DNA of 64,000 bases from CAZAQK01 sp964535825 (GTDB lineage: Bacteria; Pseudomonadota; Alphaproteobacteria; Rickettsiales; SXRF01): contig CAZHUC010000006.1 in assembly GCA_964535825.1 (NCBI GenBank), positions 62,001 to 126,000 of the forward strand. Direction: 5' to 3'. Made by a program: the position numbers and the translations under genes. The notes beneath the pieces are model-generated. The model saw nothing but the letters and a program-made list of their open reading frames with translations, made no database searches and was not told where the DNA came from. Shown in pieces: positions 35,297 through 44,219 of this stretch (the first letter of the stretch is position 1; every line of letters starts with the position of its first letter).

Positions 35297-35401
35297 ATCG
35301 TCTTCCAGTCCATTAGAATGCCCCATACTAACATAGCTATCTGTTTGTACAATCATGAAGAATATTGCTATTTCTGCCGCTACGTCTTAGGATACATTCC
35401 C

Positions 35402-36448
35402 ATGAAGATAGGCAAGTTATTGATATTAGGGATCGCCGCGTACGCGGGCTACATCTATTATAACTACTACTCGGCTGGCAAGAATGTTGCATCGAGTGTC
35501 GGCAGAGGGTCGTCAGGCGCGGTATATAGCAACCCTAACAGTAACCTCTCCAGTAATCCTTCGATCAATACCACAGGAAACACGCAGCTTTTTTCTCAGG
35601 GTAGTAGCAGTGCTGGAGGCATCGGCAAGGTTGGTGTCAACACCAACAGCTCACTTTCTCAAGCTGATGCCAACTCATCGAATACCCACAACAGTATCGA
35701 GTTATTAAAGGCTGCCTCCAAGGGAGACATTGAGGAGATCAAAAGTCTGCTGGAAAAGAATATCTCTGTTGATTCACGCGACTCCGAGCGCCGCACTCCC
35801 CTCATGCATGCCGCATGGAACGGGCACAACCAGGCGTGTGCTGCGTTATTAGCAGCGGGTGCGAATATTGATTTCAAAGATCGTGATGGCTTCGGGCCTC
35901 TGGAATACGCAGCAAGTCGTGGCCTTACAGAGACCGTAAAATTCCTGCTTTCGCTGACCAATCGGAAAGATACGCAGAAGAACGTTGCCTTTTCTATGTT
36001 GATCAGCGCTGTATTTAATAGCAGGTTAGACCTGCTCCCTAAAGACGGCCAGCAAAAATCATATATCAACCGGCTTACCGTTGATGGCCAATCACCCATC
36101 CATATCAGTGCCAGCAGCGGTTACACACCTATGGTGGAAGCGCTGGTAAAAATGGGAGCGAATGTAAACCTGCGCGGCATCCGCGAACAGACACCTCTTC
36201 ACTGGGCGGCATGGAATAACCAGACCAATGTGATTGCATTTCTTATTCAAAACGGTGCAAAAATAGATCTGCGTGATAGTGCAGGCAGCACGCCACTGCT
36301 GATGGGCGTGGAAAATAACAGTATTGATGCCATAAAATTACTGATCGAAAACGGCGCAGAGAAGAACCCTAAGAACAAGCAAGGGCTTACTGCGCTGGTG
36401 ATAGCTACGGGTAAAGGCTACACACAAATAGCGGATCTTCTAAAATAG
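35402..36448 (+). CDS. Membrane-anchored ankyrin-repeat protein
   Basis: A 348-residue protein. Residues 4-22 are a hydrophobic signal anchor. A Ser/Asn/Gly-rich linker (about 25-95) leads to roughly seven ankyrin repeats, several with the classic TPLHWAAWNNQ or TPLMHAAWNGH core followed by LL-x-x-GA. The start ATG has AGGA upstream. Ankyrin repeats bind proteins, and their location here would be periplasmic if the anchor is N-in. No partner is known. It converges on the 1055-residue gene 13 bp away. Confidence 0.85.
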   Translation: MKIGKLLILGIAAYAGYIYYNYYSAGKNVASSVGRGSSGAVYSNPNSNLSSNPSINTTGNTQLFSQGSSSAGGIGKVGVNTNSSLSQADANSSNTHNSIELLKAASKGDIEEIKSLLEKNISVDSRDSERRTPLMHAAWNGHNQACAALLAAGANIDFKDRDGFGPLEYAASRGLTETVKFLLSLTNRKDTQKNVAFSMLISAVFNSRLDLLPKDGQQKSYINRLTVDGQSPIHISASSGYTPMVEALVKMGANVNLRGIREQTPLHWAAWNNQTNVIAFLIQNGAKIDLRDSAGSTPLLMGVENNSIDAIKLLIENGAEKNPKNKQGLTALVIATGKGYTQIADLLK

Positions 36449-36461
36449 CGAGCTTATTATT

Positions 36462-39400
36462 TTACTTGGTTGTAGACGCGGTATCCAGCGACGCAGTTCT
36501 TACGCGTGCCTGGTAATTCTCTATGAATGTCCTGGTATTAGAAAGATTCTGGATCACCTCGTCAAAGTTCGTCGTGGTAACAGTAACATTGCTGTTGGTC
36601 ACGAAATCAAACAGTGACTTATAGGGGTTATCCTGCATCAATGGTGTGAAATAGTCGCGCAGGTATTGCAGCTGCACGGTGTTATTCTGGAAAATGTACG
36701 CCAGTGCTAATTTCAGCAATGATTCCGTTTCATCCAGTGTCAGCGGGTTGGCCGGGTTCTCCCGCACCTTAAGCATGCTCTCCACTCCTGCTATTACCTT
36801 TTCCCAATCACGCTGCTGCCAGTAAATGTTCAGGCGTATGAGCTCTGCCTCAGGCGTTGTATCCTGCCCAAGCACATGCAGCGCTCTTTCTACAGATCCC
36901 TGCGCCACCAGCGCTTCCGCCGTGATACGGTTACGCATCATGCGTAAAGGCAAAGAATTTTCGCCGTATAGTGAATCCTGCAGCACAGAGAGGGCTTTCT
37001 GAGGCTGGTTGTTCAGCAAATGGATCGTGGCCAGTTTTGCACCGACACGACTGCGCTCTTCTTTCTCTGCGCTGAACCGCATCTGCCGATCGAGTAATTC
37101 TGCCGCCTGTGCCAGCAGATCCACAGAGATAAGACGACTGGCCAGTTTTTCTGTCAGCTCATTACCCGTTGTGCCCGTAGGTGCATAGTTCTGATATTCA
37201 TAATACATGGCCAGTACATCGATCGGTGGCAGATCATCTGCACCACCCTCGCTGAACATGTATATGAATGCTTCCTGCATTTTCTTTGTCATTTCAATGG
37301 CAATAGCACTGTTAGGGAACGATGTAATGCCGCCATGCCAGATGCGCATAGCGTTGACGAAGTCCTTTTGTTCCTCATACATATTGCCAAGCAAGGTCAT
37401 CACTTGCAGTTCAAGGCGATCTCCATGCCATGCAAGGCGTAATTTCTCTAATCGTTCGAACGCATCTTCACGCGTTAGGTCGCCATGGCCAATGCCCCAG
37501 ATAATGCGCGATAGTTCAGCACTAGCACGCACGAAAAGGTGGCTGTAATCCTCTGCTAACATATCCCATGCGGCAAGCGCATCCTCTTCCTGTCCGTTAT
37601 TGGCTGAGATCGTTGCCATCAGGAAGTTCACATAATTATTGATAGGTTTGATGATCTCAGGATCATTAATGGTATCGAACACTTTGAGCGCGGTATTATA
37701 TTCCTTATCGAAGATAAGCCGGTCTGCCGCAACGATTGCTATACGCTGCCTGAAACTCGGTGGATATTTGCTGATATACTCATCATTCATCGCAAGGTAA
37801 TCATAGTTCTGGTTAGGGTGTCCCAGCAGATCTGCCACCAGCTTGCGCCAGAAATCGATCTCTTTGATGCCGTTCAGCTCTGCCGCTGCGAACGCGCGCG
37901 CAGCATCGGCATATCTGTATAACAAGAAGCTGGCTGCCCCCTGCATCGCAGCCAATTTCGTACTTTTGTAATATGCCGGGTTGGTTCGCCGTATACCTTC
38001 GAGCATGCCAATGGCCTCAACTGCCATCCCTTCACTAAGATACACCTGCGCCATCCTGAGGCGAGCCTCCGATTTTTCCTGCTCTTCTTTTGCTTCGACA
38101 CTACGATGGAAAAGACCATTCATCATGAGCTGCATGTTCAGCTCGTCCTGGACTTTCCATTGCTTGTACGGAAACAGCGTGGTCAGATCCACCATCTTCT
38201 CGGATGCACGACTGACATCAACCGCTGGCAATCCGGGTGTCAGCGTTGCACCTTTAGCCACCGATACGCGTATACCATTCCTGAGAAGTGCGACGGTCAC
38301 ATCATCTGCTTTTTTCTGTACGGCGATACCCTGCGCCGTTTGCAGTATGCCGAATTCAATGAAGTCCCTGGTCACTGCAACTCCCTCACCTGGCGTATAA
38401 AGCGGAGTGACAATCAACTGGTCTCCCACTTCCGGATCATACAAGGTGATGGGATCAGCTACTTCGAGCGCAGCCACGAACACATGTGGCGGTGCGGGAG
38501 GCTCTGTATTGATCTCAGGGCGCAGCACCTTTTCGGGCAGTTTCTTCTGGCCGGTCAATAATACCGCCCAGTTAAAGCTGTTGGTTTCCCGCGTAACGAT
38601 AGGATGCGTAACTTCACGGAGTGGAATGATAAGTGTGGTAGATTTTTCAGCAGGTATCACCTCTGGCTTACCAACCACCGTATCAGGCAGCACGCCAAAA
38701 TCAGACACATCAATACTCAGCGGTTTATCGATAACGATCCACAATTTCTGATTGCGGATAAAAGCCGCCATGGCCACGCGTTCCGGGAACGGAAATCGAA
38801 GTGTTGCACTATCGGAAGATGGTGAAAGCCCCAACTTCACAAAGCCTTTTTTGGTTTTTGCGCCCGCATCATCATAGTTAAGCGGTACAGGCAATTCGAC
38901 TTCCGCTGCTTGCTCTTTTTCCTTTGGAGCTTCAGCTGGTGCAGTAGCAGCAACCGCTGGTGCAGGAACAGCTTCTGCTGCTGGCGCTGCAATCTCTGCT
39001 TCAGGAGCAGCCGCAGGTGTTTCTATTACGGGCGCAGATGCAGGTGTAGCGGCAGCTTCAGCCGGCTTCTCAGCTTCGCCGGCGGCAGGTGCAAGCGATG
39101 CAAGTTTACTTGCGTCGACCGCTTGCTTTGCAGGAGGAGTAGTTTTTGCAGCGACCGCCTGCTCTTTTACAGGTTGCTTATGTTTTCTTACATCCACATC
39201 GAGCAGATCGATGCCATTGATATTATCACTCACAAAGGTGCGGATGCGGTATGGTTTATCCAGCGTGAATATGATGGTTTTACCGTCCGATTTACGCACA
39301 GCTTTTTTAACGTATGGCCTGAGGTCCTGAAGCAACTTGGTAAAATCAGGATTTGCCTTGCGGTCAAAGGTGACAGATACAGAATTACCCTGTGCGGTTG

Positions 39401-39578
39401 CGATGAAATATACTGAATCTGGCCACTCGAATGTGATGCGTGCAAAGTTGCGTACAATATCACCATGCGCCACCGGCAGCGTACCACTTTCGGGAGGACG
39501 CGCAGCCGATGCCGGCAGCACCAAAAAAGATGCTGCAACCATGACATACCTTACGACTATACGATGACCACGTTTCAC
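36462..39578 (-). CDS. Large secreted TPR-like protein
   Basis: A protein of about 1038 residues from GTG 39578, which lies nine bases after GGGGAG (an ATG at 39602 is the alternative). A signal peptide ends near PASA. The next 100 residues (FARITFEWPDSV..., YVKKAVRKSDGKTIIFTLDKPYRIRTF) look like an AMIN-type beta domain. An Ala/Pro/Glu-rich linker follows, then beta-rich segments, and the C-terminal half is helical tetratricopeptide-like repeat. Similar large periplasmic proteins occur in alphaproteobacteria, and AMIN domains often target the envelope. Function unknown. Confidence 0.72.
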   Translation of the reverse strand: MKRGHRIVVRYVMVAASFLVLPASAARPPESGTLPVAHGDIVRNFARITFEWPDSVYFIATAQGNSVSVTFDRKANPDFTKLLQDLRPYVKKAVRKSDGKTIIFTLDKPYRIRTFVSDNINGIDLLDVDVRKHKQPVKEQAVAAKTTPPAKQAVDASKLASLAPAAGEAEKPAEAAATPASAPVIETPAAAPEAEIAAPAAEAVPAPAVAATAPAEAPKEKEQAAEVELPVPLNYDDAGAKTKKGFVKLGLSPSSDSATLRFPFPERVAMAAFIRNQKLWIVIDKPLSIDVSDFGVLPDTVVGKPEVIPAEKSTTLIIPLREVTHPIVTRETNSFNWAVLLTGQKKLPEKVLRPEINTEPPAPPHVFVAALEVADPITLYDPEVGDQLIVTPLYTPGEGVAVTRDFIEFGILQTAQGIAVQKKADDVTVALLRNGIRVSVAKGATLTPGLPAVDVSRASEKMVDLTTLFPYKQWKVQDELNMQLMMNGLFHRSVEAKEEQEKSEARLRMAQVYLSEGMAVEAIGMLEGIRRTNPAYYKSTKLAAMQGAASFLLYRYADAARAFAAAELNGIKEIDFWRKLVADLLGHPNQNYDYLAMNDEYISKYPPSFRQRIAIVAADRLIFDKEYNTALKVFDTINDPEIIKPINNYVNFLMATISANNGQEEDALAAWDMLAEDYSHLFVRASAELSRIIWGIGHGDLTREDAFERLEKLRLAWHGDRLELQVMTLLGNMYEEQKDFVNAMRIWHGGITSFPNSAIAIEMTKKMQEAFIYMFSEGGADDLPPIDVLAMYYEYQNYAPTGTTGNELTEKLASRLISVDLLAQAAELLDRQMRFSAEKEERSRVGAKLATIHLLNNQPQKALSVLQDSLYGENSLPLRMMRNRITAEALVAQGSVERALHVLGQDTTPEAELIRLNIYWQQRDWEKVIAGVESMLKVRENPANPLTLDETESLLKLALAYIFQNNTVQLQYLRDYFTPLMQDNPYKSLFDFVTNSNVTVTTTNFDEVIQNLSNTRTFIENYQARVRTASLDTASTTK

Positions 39579-39665
39579 TCTGCACCACTCCCCGCCATGC
39601 ATGTTACGGCAGTATCTGTAATAACGCAAGAATGATGCCGAAATAATCCGGCAAGTTTCAGCGGC

Positions 39666-40361
39666 TTACGCCAGATCAAAACACAGCAGCGATGAATTCT
39701 TGGTTGCCTTAATCTGGTTAACATCCGCACCCGCGAATGCAACGCCATCGCCCGCCAGCAACGGATATCCGTTGATCTCGGCGCTGCCTTTTGCCACCTG
39801 AATCCAGCCAAAACGCCCCTCAGGCACGATCAGTGGGAGTTCTTTTTCTTCTACACATTCTGTGACATACAACTTGGCATCCTGATGAATGAGGATGCTG
39901 CCATTCTTCGCATCACCACTGGCGGCAAGTGCCCAACCGTTAAGTTCACTGCCATTCGGCAACCATTCGCTGTAGGTCGGTTTTACGCTTTTAGTATGCG
40001 GCATTATCCATATCTGAAGCAAATGCACGCGCTCTTTGTCTGAAGCGTTGAATTCGCTATGCGTAATACCTGTGCCAGCGCTCATGCCCTGCACTTCACC
40101 TTTTTTGATGACGCGACCATTACCCATGCTGTCTTTGTGCGCAAGTTCCCCACTGATGATATAGGTAAGGATCTCCATGTCATTATGCGGGTGCGTGCCG
40201 AATCCCTGCCCGGGTTTGACAAAATCCTCATTGATAACGCGCAGGGAGCGAAAGCCCATAAAGTTCTTATCGTGATACGAGGCGAATGAGAATGTGTGGT
40301 AACTTTCTAGCCAGCCATGATGGGCATGGCCACGCGCCTCACTCTTTCTTACCATGAGCAT
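39666..40361 (-). CDS. Pirin family protein (YhhW-type)
   Basis: A bicupin of 231 residues from ATG 40361 (MLMVRKSEARG), the usual start for the family; the frame is open further upstream. Metal ligands match: His57 and His59 in GTHPHND, His101 and Glu103 in GTGITHSEF. Such proteins include quercetin 2,3-dioxygenases and regulators; the natural substrate is generally unknown. Single gene, divergent from the DUF465 gene. Confidence 0.9.
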   Translation of the reverse strand: MLMVRKSEARGHAHHGWLESYHTFSFASYHDKNFMGFRSLRVINEDFVKPGQGFGTHPHNDMEILTYIISGELAHKDSMGNGRVIKKGEVQGMSAGTGITHSEFNASDKERVHLLQIWIMPHTKSVKPTYSEWLPNGSELNGWALAASGDAKNGSILIHQDAKLYVTECVEEKELPLIVPEGRFGWIQVAKGSAEINGYPLLAGDGVAFAGADVNQIKATKNSSLLCFDLA

Positions 40362-40472
40362 AGGTGCTTCTTTCTTCATATTTGTCAGCATGTTATTATC
40401 TTTCACTCCCGCAAGCCAAGAGTCATTCTGGCCTATCCGTATTCATATAGGTCAGAAGCCGCGGTGGTGCAA

Positions 40473-40491
40473 GGTGTCAAGCCTAGACACC
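40473..40491. promoter_or_regulatory. Inverted repeat in pirin/DUF465 divergent spacer
   Basis: GGTGTC (40473-40478) and GACACC (40486-40491) face each other across seven bases, between two divergent genes. The size and symmetry fit a repressor site or a short hairpin; nothing identifies a regulator. Confidence 0.35.
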
Positions 40492-40529
40492 CAAATAAAT
40501 AAATAAAAAAAGTTTGACAATCTTTTATA

Positions 40530-40559
40530 TTGAAACTTGGGTCAAGTTTTTTTTATAAT
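40530..40559 (+). promoter_or_regulatory. Candidate promoter of DUF465 gene
   Basis: TTGAAA (40530-40535) and a perfect TATAAT (40554-40559) with an 18-bp spacer, about 68 bp before the gene start. Confidence 0.5.
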
Positions 40560-40626
40560 TTATCTTGCCAATTTGAAGATTTTAATCGGACTGTTGTTTT
40601 TTTGTAAGCAAGGAAAGGTAAGTCTC

Positions 40627-40818
40627 ATGTCAATGAAAGCCCATATTGATGCAATCGCTGAAAAACGCACACAACTAAAAGAGCAGATCGCTACCGAATC
40701 TGCCCGTCCCGCACCGGACTTTACACTGATCACCAATCTGAAGAAACAAAACCTGACATTGAAAGAAGAAATGCAGCGCTATCTGATCCTCATGAAGAAG
40801 GAATCCATGAGCGCCTAA
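40627..40818 (+). CDS. DUF465 (YdcH) family small protein
   Basis: A 63-residue charged helical hairpin: MSMKAHIDAIAEKRTQL, a break with P-x-PDF, then ITNLKKQNLTLKEEM. The LKKQ-x-L-x-LKEE pattern is the DUF465 hallmark. These small proteins are common in Proteobacteria; their role is not established. AAGGAAAGG lies upstream of the start. A strong terminator follows directly. Confidence 0.85.
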   Translation: MSMKAHIDAIAEKRTQLKEQIATESARPAPDFTLITNLKKQNLTLKEEMQRYLILMKKESMSA

Positions 40819-40837
40819 ACAGTTACATACTCCATGT

Positions 40838-40872
40838 AAAAAAAATACCCGGGTCTCCCCGGGTATTTTTTT
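40838..40872. terminator. Bidirectional rho-independent terminator
   Basis: A 14-bp perfect stem (AAAAAATACCCGGG with its complement) and a four-base loop between the convergent DUF465 and cold-shock genes. T-runs are present on both strands. Confidence 0.95.
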
Positions 40873-40890
40873 ATCTATCAGCTACGGAAA

Positions 40891-41103
40891 TTATGCTGCA
40901 TCTGCAAGTTTCAGATTTGCAGCAGATGTACGGCCTTTATTGGTCGCCAGTTCGTAGCTCAGTTTCTGACCTTCGCTAAGGCTGTTAAGGCCGGCGCGTT
41001 CAAGTGCACTGATATGTACGAACACGTCCGATCCACCCTGATCCGGCTGGATGAACCCAAAACCCTTGGTCGGGTTGAACCATTTTACTGTACCTGTTGC
41101 CAT
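40891..41103 (-). CDS. cspA: Cold-shock domain protein (CspA family)
   Basis: A 70-residue OB-fold nucleic-acid chaperone. RNP1 KGFGFI (13-18) and RNP2 DVFVHI (26-31) are intact. AAGGAG precedes the ATG at 41103. A long leader of about 140 nt with a hairpin lies upstream, as in temperature-controlled csp genes. The paralogue letter is not certain, so the symbol is family-level. Confidence 0.94.
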   Translation of the reverse strand: MATGTVKWFNPTKGFGFIQPDQGGSDVFVHISALERAGLNSLSEGQKLSYELATNKGRTSAANLKLADAA

Positions 41104-41127
41104 GATGATCTCCTTATAGATGGCGTT

Positions 41128-41156
41128 TTTCCTGCAAATATTATATCCGCAGGAAA
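41128..41156 (-). promoter_or_regulatory. Hairpin in cspA 5' leader
   Basis: TTTCCTGC and GCAGGAAA form a perfect 8-bp stem around an AT-rich 13-base loop, ending 25 nt upstream of the start codon. In E. coli cspA, leader structure senses temperature; the same role here is inference. Confidence 0.5.
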
Positions 41157-41248
41157 GAGCTTTTCGTAATGACGGCAACAACATATGAAACCGCAGTCTT
41201 CGCCTCGTATATTCACAAGGCGCTAATATTGAAAACTCATGGCGGGAC

Positions 41249-41275
41249 TCTATAACCCCACCCCCCACGCGTCAA
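41249..41275 (-). promoter_or_regulatory. Candidate cspA promoter
   Basis: On the minus strand TTGACG (41275-41270) and TATAGA (41254-41249) are 15 bp apart with a G-rich spacer. Transcription from here would give a leader of about 140 nt. The spacer is short, so confidence is modest. Confidence 0.4.
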
Positions 41276-41363
41276 GGAACAATGGCCATTTCAGGCCGTT
41301 TTTGCCTGATTCCAGCTTTTTTCTTGTGCTATGGGGGGTATTCTTGGTAAAGAGACGCTCCGT

Positions 41364-41439
41364 GCCGTCTTAGCTCAGTTGGTAGAGCGGCGCATTCGTA
41401 ATGCGTAGGTCGCAGGTTCGACTCCTGTAGACGGCACCA
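41364..41439 (+). tRNA. tRNA-Thr (anticodon CGT)
   Basis: A full cloverleaf: acceptor GCCGTCT pairs with AGACGGC, D-arm TAGCTCAGTTGGTAGAGC, anticodon loop TTCGTAA (CGT reads ACG), and T-arm GGTTCGACTCC. Discriminator A at 41436 and an encoded CCA at 41437-41439. It ends five bases before the convergent DUF1275 gene. Confidence 0.97.
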
Positions 41440-41443
41440 TCTT

Positions 41444-42091
41444 TCAAGCCATCTGTGGCTTTCGCCACCATGTAACAAGCGTAAATAAAAGCGCAACAAA
41501 TGTTGCTATCCACAAACTATGCAACCCAAAACTATTAAATGATAAAGCGCCGACCACGCCACCGCTTATCAGGCCCAGCCACAACAATACATATGGTACA
41601 AATGCTGTTTTCTTGCCACCTGTCAATGCCTCAGCCAGGCGCTGCCCCACTTTAACCAGCGTACCGCTCATATAGGTAAGCCCAACCATCAAATCACCGC
41701 CTCGCTGGAATACTGAGTTCTCAGCACCCATTGCCAATATGATAAGTGCAATAGCTATAAATCCCTGCCCCATTTCATTACATAGGGCAGCCACGGCAAG
41801 AAGACAGGTCAACAACACCAACACACTGGTAGCGACCGGTGGGGATTTGCAAAGACTCCTCACCAACGAGCCAAGCATTGCCCCCATGACGAACAGGAAA
41901 ATAATTCCAAGAAGCAGAGAAAATGCTGCCATATCACCACTGATAAGCGCTACAGACAAACGGGTTGAATTACCGCTCATGAAAGAAACGAAATAGCCTC
42001 CCAGATACATGAATCCAACCGCATCCACAAAGCCGGCAAGCGCCGATAGACAGGCCGCCAGAAGATAGATGTTTTTGTTGAGCGTATGCAT
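41444..42091 (-). CDS. DUF1275 (YoaK-like) membrane protein
   Basis: A 215-residue inner-membrane protein with about six hydrophobic helices. The N-terminal ALAGFVDAVGFMYLGGYFVSFMSGNSTRL block and the central MGAENSVFQRGG...LTYMSGTLVKVGQ match DUF1275, a family of unknown, possibly transport, function. Start ATG 42091. Divergent from the antiporter gene and ending next to tRNA-Thr. Confidence 0.9.
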   Translation of the reverse strand: MHTLNKNIYLLAACLSALAGFVDAVGFMYLGGYFVSFMSGNSTRLSVALISGDMAAFSLLLGIIFLFVMGAMLGSLVRSLCKSPPVATSVLVLLTCLLAVAALCNEMGQGFIAIALIILAMGAENSVFQRGGDLMVGLTYMSGTLVKVGQRLAEALTGGKKTAFVPYVLLWLGLISGGVVGALSFNSFGLHSLWIATFVALLFTLVTWWRKPQMA

Positions 42092-42197
42092 ATCTCCCCT
42101 AACCTATTTACTTGCAGTATGAGGTCAAACTCCTAATACGATATTAAAATCCTCTATAGCTTGAGTTTCCTCAAATGCTGTGTGTATAGTTATCGCC

Positions 42198-43385
42198 ATG
42201 GAACATGCGCTTATAAATACGCTTATTATCAGTATCGTCACCGCATTTATTTTTGGCATGATCGCCAAGAAGCTAAAATTACCTGTAATCTTTGGCTATC
42301 TTCTGGCGGGTATCTCCATAGGCCCATTCACACCTGGGTTTGTGGCAGACGTAATGTTGGCACGACAGTTGGCAGAAATTGGCATTATACTTCTAATGTT
42401 CGGAGTTGGGCTGCATTTCTCATGGCGAGACCTCATGGAAGTACACAAAATCGCAGTTCCCGGTGCATTGGTACAGATGTTCTCAGCTACATTTATTGGT
42501 ATGTTGGCAGCTATGAGCCTTGGTTATAATGCCACACAAGGATTGATTTTTGGATTCTCTCTTTCTGTTGCCAGCACCATCGTACTGTTGCGTTCACTTG
42601 AACAACGTAAGATGTTGGACAGTACCGGTGGAAAAATCGCGATTGGCTGGCTAATTATTGAAGATATTGCCATGGTGTTGGCATTGGTCATGTTGCCTGT
42701 TCTGGCAGAAGCAATGAAAGCCGGAGTAGCCTTGAAGATTAGCGAGGTTATTCTAACCAGCCTGATCGTTTTATTTAAAGTGGGGCTGTTTTTCGCCTGC
42801 ATGATGATTGTTGGCAAACGCTTCTTGCCTTGGTTACTGGTTGCCATTTCGCGGCTGCGTTCCTCTGAACTGAACACACTTGGTACACTAGCGATTGCTA
42901 TGGGGTTTGCATTTATTGCATATGTGCTGTTCGATGCATCTTTCGCACTTGGTGCATTTCTTGCCGGCATGGTGTTAAATGAAAGTGAAATAGGCAAGAA
43001 ATCTGCTGAGAATTCACTGCCCATGCGCGATGCATTTTCTGTACTGTTCTTCGTCTCCGCAGGCATGCTGTTTGATCCAGATACGCTGTTACTGCAGCCC
43101 AATGCCGTGCTATTGACTTTCCTCGTTATTGTAGCCGCCAAGGGTATCGCAGCACTAGCGATTACACGTTTGTTCAGACAAAGTACTCTGGCCAGCTATA
43201 CCATCGCCATAGGCCTTGCGCAGATCGGTGAATTTTCCTTTATCTTAGGAGGACTTGCACTTACCAAGGGGTTAATCCCTCAGGATATGTACAATCTGGT
43301 GCTTGCCGGAGCGATGCTGTCGATTGTTGCAAATCCTTTCTTTTTCAAGCTATTAGACAAGTTCCAGTCTGATATTAGAAGCTAA
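42198..43385 (+). CDS. CPA2 cation:proton antiporter (Kef/YbaL-like, no RCK domain)
   Basis: A 395-residue membrane protein with about twelve helices. LPVIFGYLLAGISIGPFTPGF, GLHFSWRDL, SLSVASTIVLLRSLE and FDASFALGAFLAGMVL are typical of KefB/KefC/YbaL membrane domains. It ends right after the last helix, so the cytosolic TrkA-N/RCK regulatory domain of Kef proteins is absent. Likely exchanges K+ or Na+ for H+. I chose ATG 42198 (MEHALIN). Confidence 0.92.
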   Translation: MEHALINTLIISIVTAFIFGMIAKKLKLPVIFGYLLAGISIGPFTPGFVADVMLARQLAEIGIILLMFGVGLHFSWRDLMEVHKIAVPGALVQMFSATFIGMLAAMSLGYNATQGLIFGFSLSVASTIVLLRSLEQRKMLDSTGGKIAIGWLIIEDIAMVLALVMLPVLAEAMKAGVALKISEVILTSLIVLFKVGLFFACMMIVGKRFLPWLLVAISRLRSSELNTLGTLAIAMGFAFIAYVLFDASFALGAFLAGMVLNESEIGKKSAENSLPMRDAFSVLFFVSAGMLFDPDTLLLQPNAVLLTFLVIVAAKGIAALAITRLFRQSTLASYTIAIGLAQIGEFSFILGGLALTKGLIPQDMYNLVLAGAMLSIVANPFFFKLLDKFQSDIRS

Positions 43386-43457
43386 GCCAAGGAGGGTTTT
43401 ACCTTGCACCCCGCGGCTTTCCTGATAAATTGCGGCGAAATATAAGGATTGGCATCA

Positions 43458-44219
43458 ATGGGCGACGATAAATCCGACTTACAATCCCGCCGGGGATTCT
43501 TGCGTGTGGCTATGACTGCCCCACTTGCAGTTGCTCTGGCTGCATGTGATACAGGAACACAAGATCCTGCAAAACCTGTGCCTGCACCCGCAAAGAAAGC
43601 TGAAACAGTAAAAGACAATATATTCACCGGCATTTCTTTTACAGACCAACACGGCAAAAAATTCAAACCAGAAGAGCTCGACCAGGCACTCGTGGTGTTC
43701 GGTTATGGTGGCTGCCCGATGTGCCAGAAAATCACCGATAGCGTCGAGGCCATTCAGAAGAAATTGCTGGAGGATGGTAAGTCCGTGCCGATCGTTGTTA
43801 TTTCTGTGCAGCCCGAACAAGACCGCGATGACCTGAAGACCTATGTATCTTCGTATTATGTCAAAGGTGTAAAGCAGTTCGCTTCAGAAACCTTACCGGA
43901 AGATGATGCCGCGCGACGCGCCCTGGGCAAAAAATCGTTCGAAACCGCAAAAACATTGCCGCAGCGTGACCGCATCCTGCACGTCATATGCCCACCCGAT
44001 AGCGCCGCAGCAAAAACACTGCAGACACGCATGGAACTGTCCCAGAATCCAAATAAACCAGAAAGCCATACCGCCTATATCACGCTGGTTAAGAATGGTG
44101 TGGTGGGCCAGAAGTTCCGTTCACTGCCAAATGACAATGGTGATCCGACGCCAGAATTCATGCAAGCACTGGCAGAACGCATCTCGCAAAGCATCCCAAG
44201 CACGACACGCAACCGCTGA
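43458..44219 (+). CDS. Tat-type lipoprotein with SCO/thioredoxin-like fold
   Basis: A 253-residue exported protein. The N-terminus has SRRGFLRVA (twin Arg) and a lipobox LAVALAAC, so it is probably a Tat-exported lipoprotein. After an Ala/Pro/Lys linker (about 35-55), TGISFTDQHGKKF and VVFGYGGCPMCQKITDSV resemble SCO1/SenC and redoxin proteins, with a CPMC pair in place of the SCO CxxxC. ATG 43458 has AAGGAT upstream. The following His-rich membrane gene overlaps by one base, so they are translationally coupled; a role in copper or thiol handling is inferred. Confidence 0.78.
   Translation: MGDDKSDLQSRRGFLRVAMTAPLAVALAACDTGTQDPAKPVPAPAKKAETVKDNIFTGISFTDQHGKKFKPEELDQALVVFGYGGCPMCQKITDSVEAIQKKLLEDGKSVPIVVISVQPEQDRDDLKTYVSSYYVKGVKQFASETLPEDDAARRALGKKSFETAKTLPQRDRILHVICPPDSAAAKTLQTRMELSQNPNKPESHTAYITLVKNGVVGQKFRSLPNDNGDPTPEFMQALAERISQSIPSTTRNR

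Noticed and set aside
40514..40536. TTGACA at 40514 as the -35 of the DUF465 gene
   Set aside because: No acceptable -10 lies 16-18 bp downstream; the TTGAAA/TATAAT pair further on fits better.
42198..43385. Truncated Kef antiporter (lost regulatory domain)
   Set aside because: CPA2 proteins without an RCK domain are common; the stop is clean and no RCK remnant follows.
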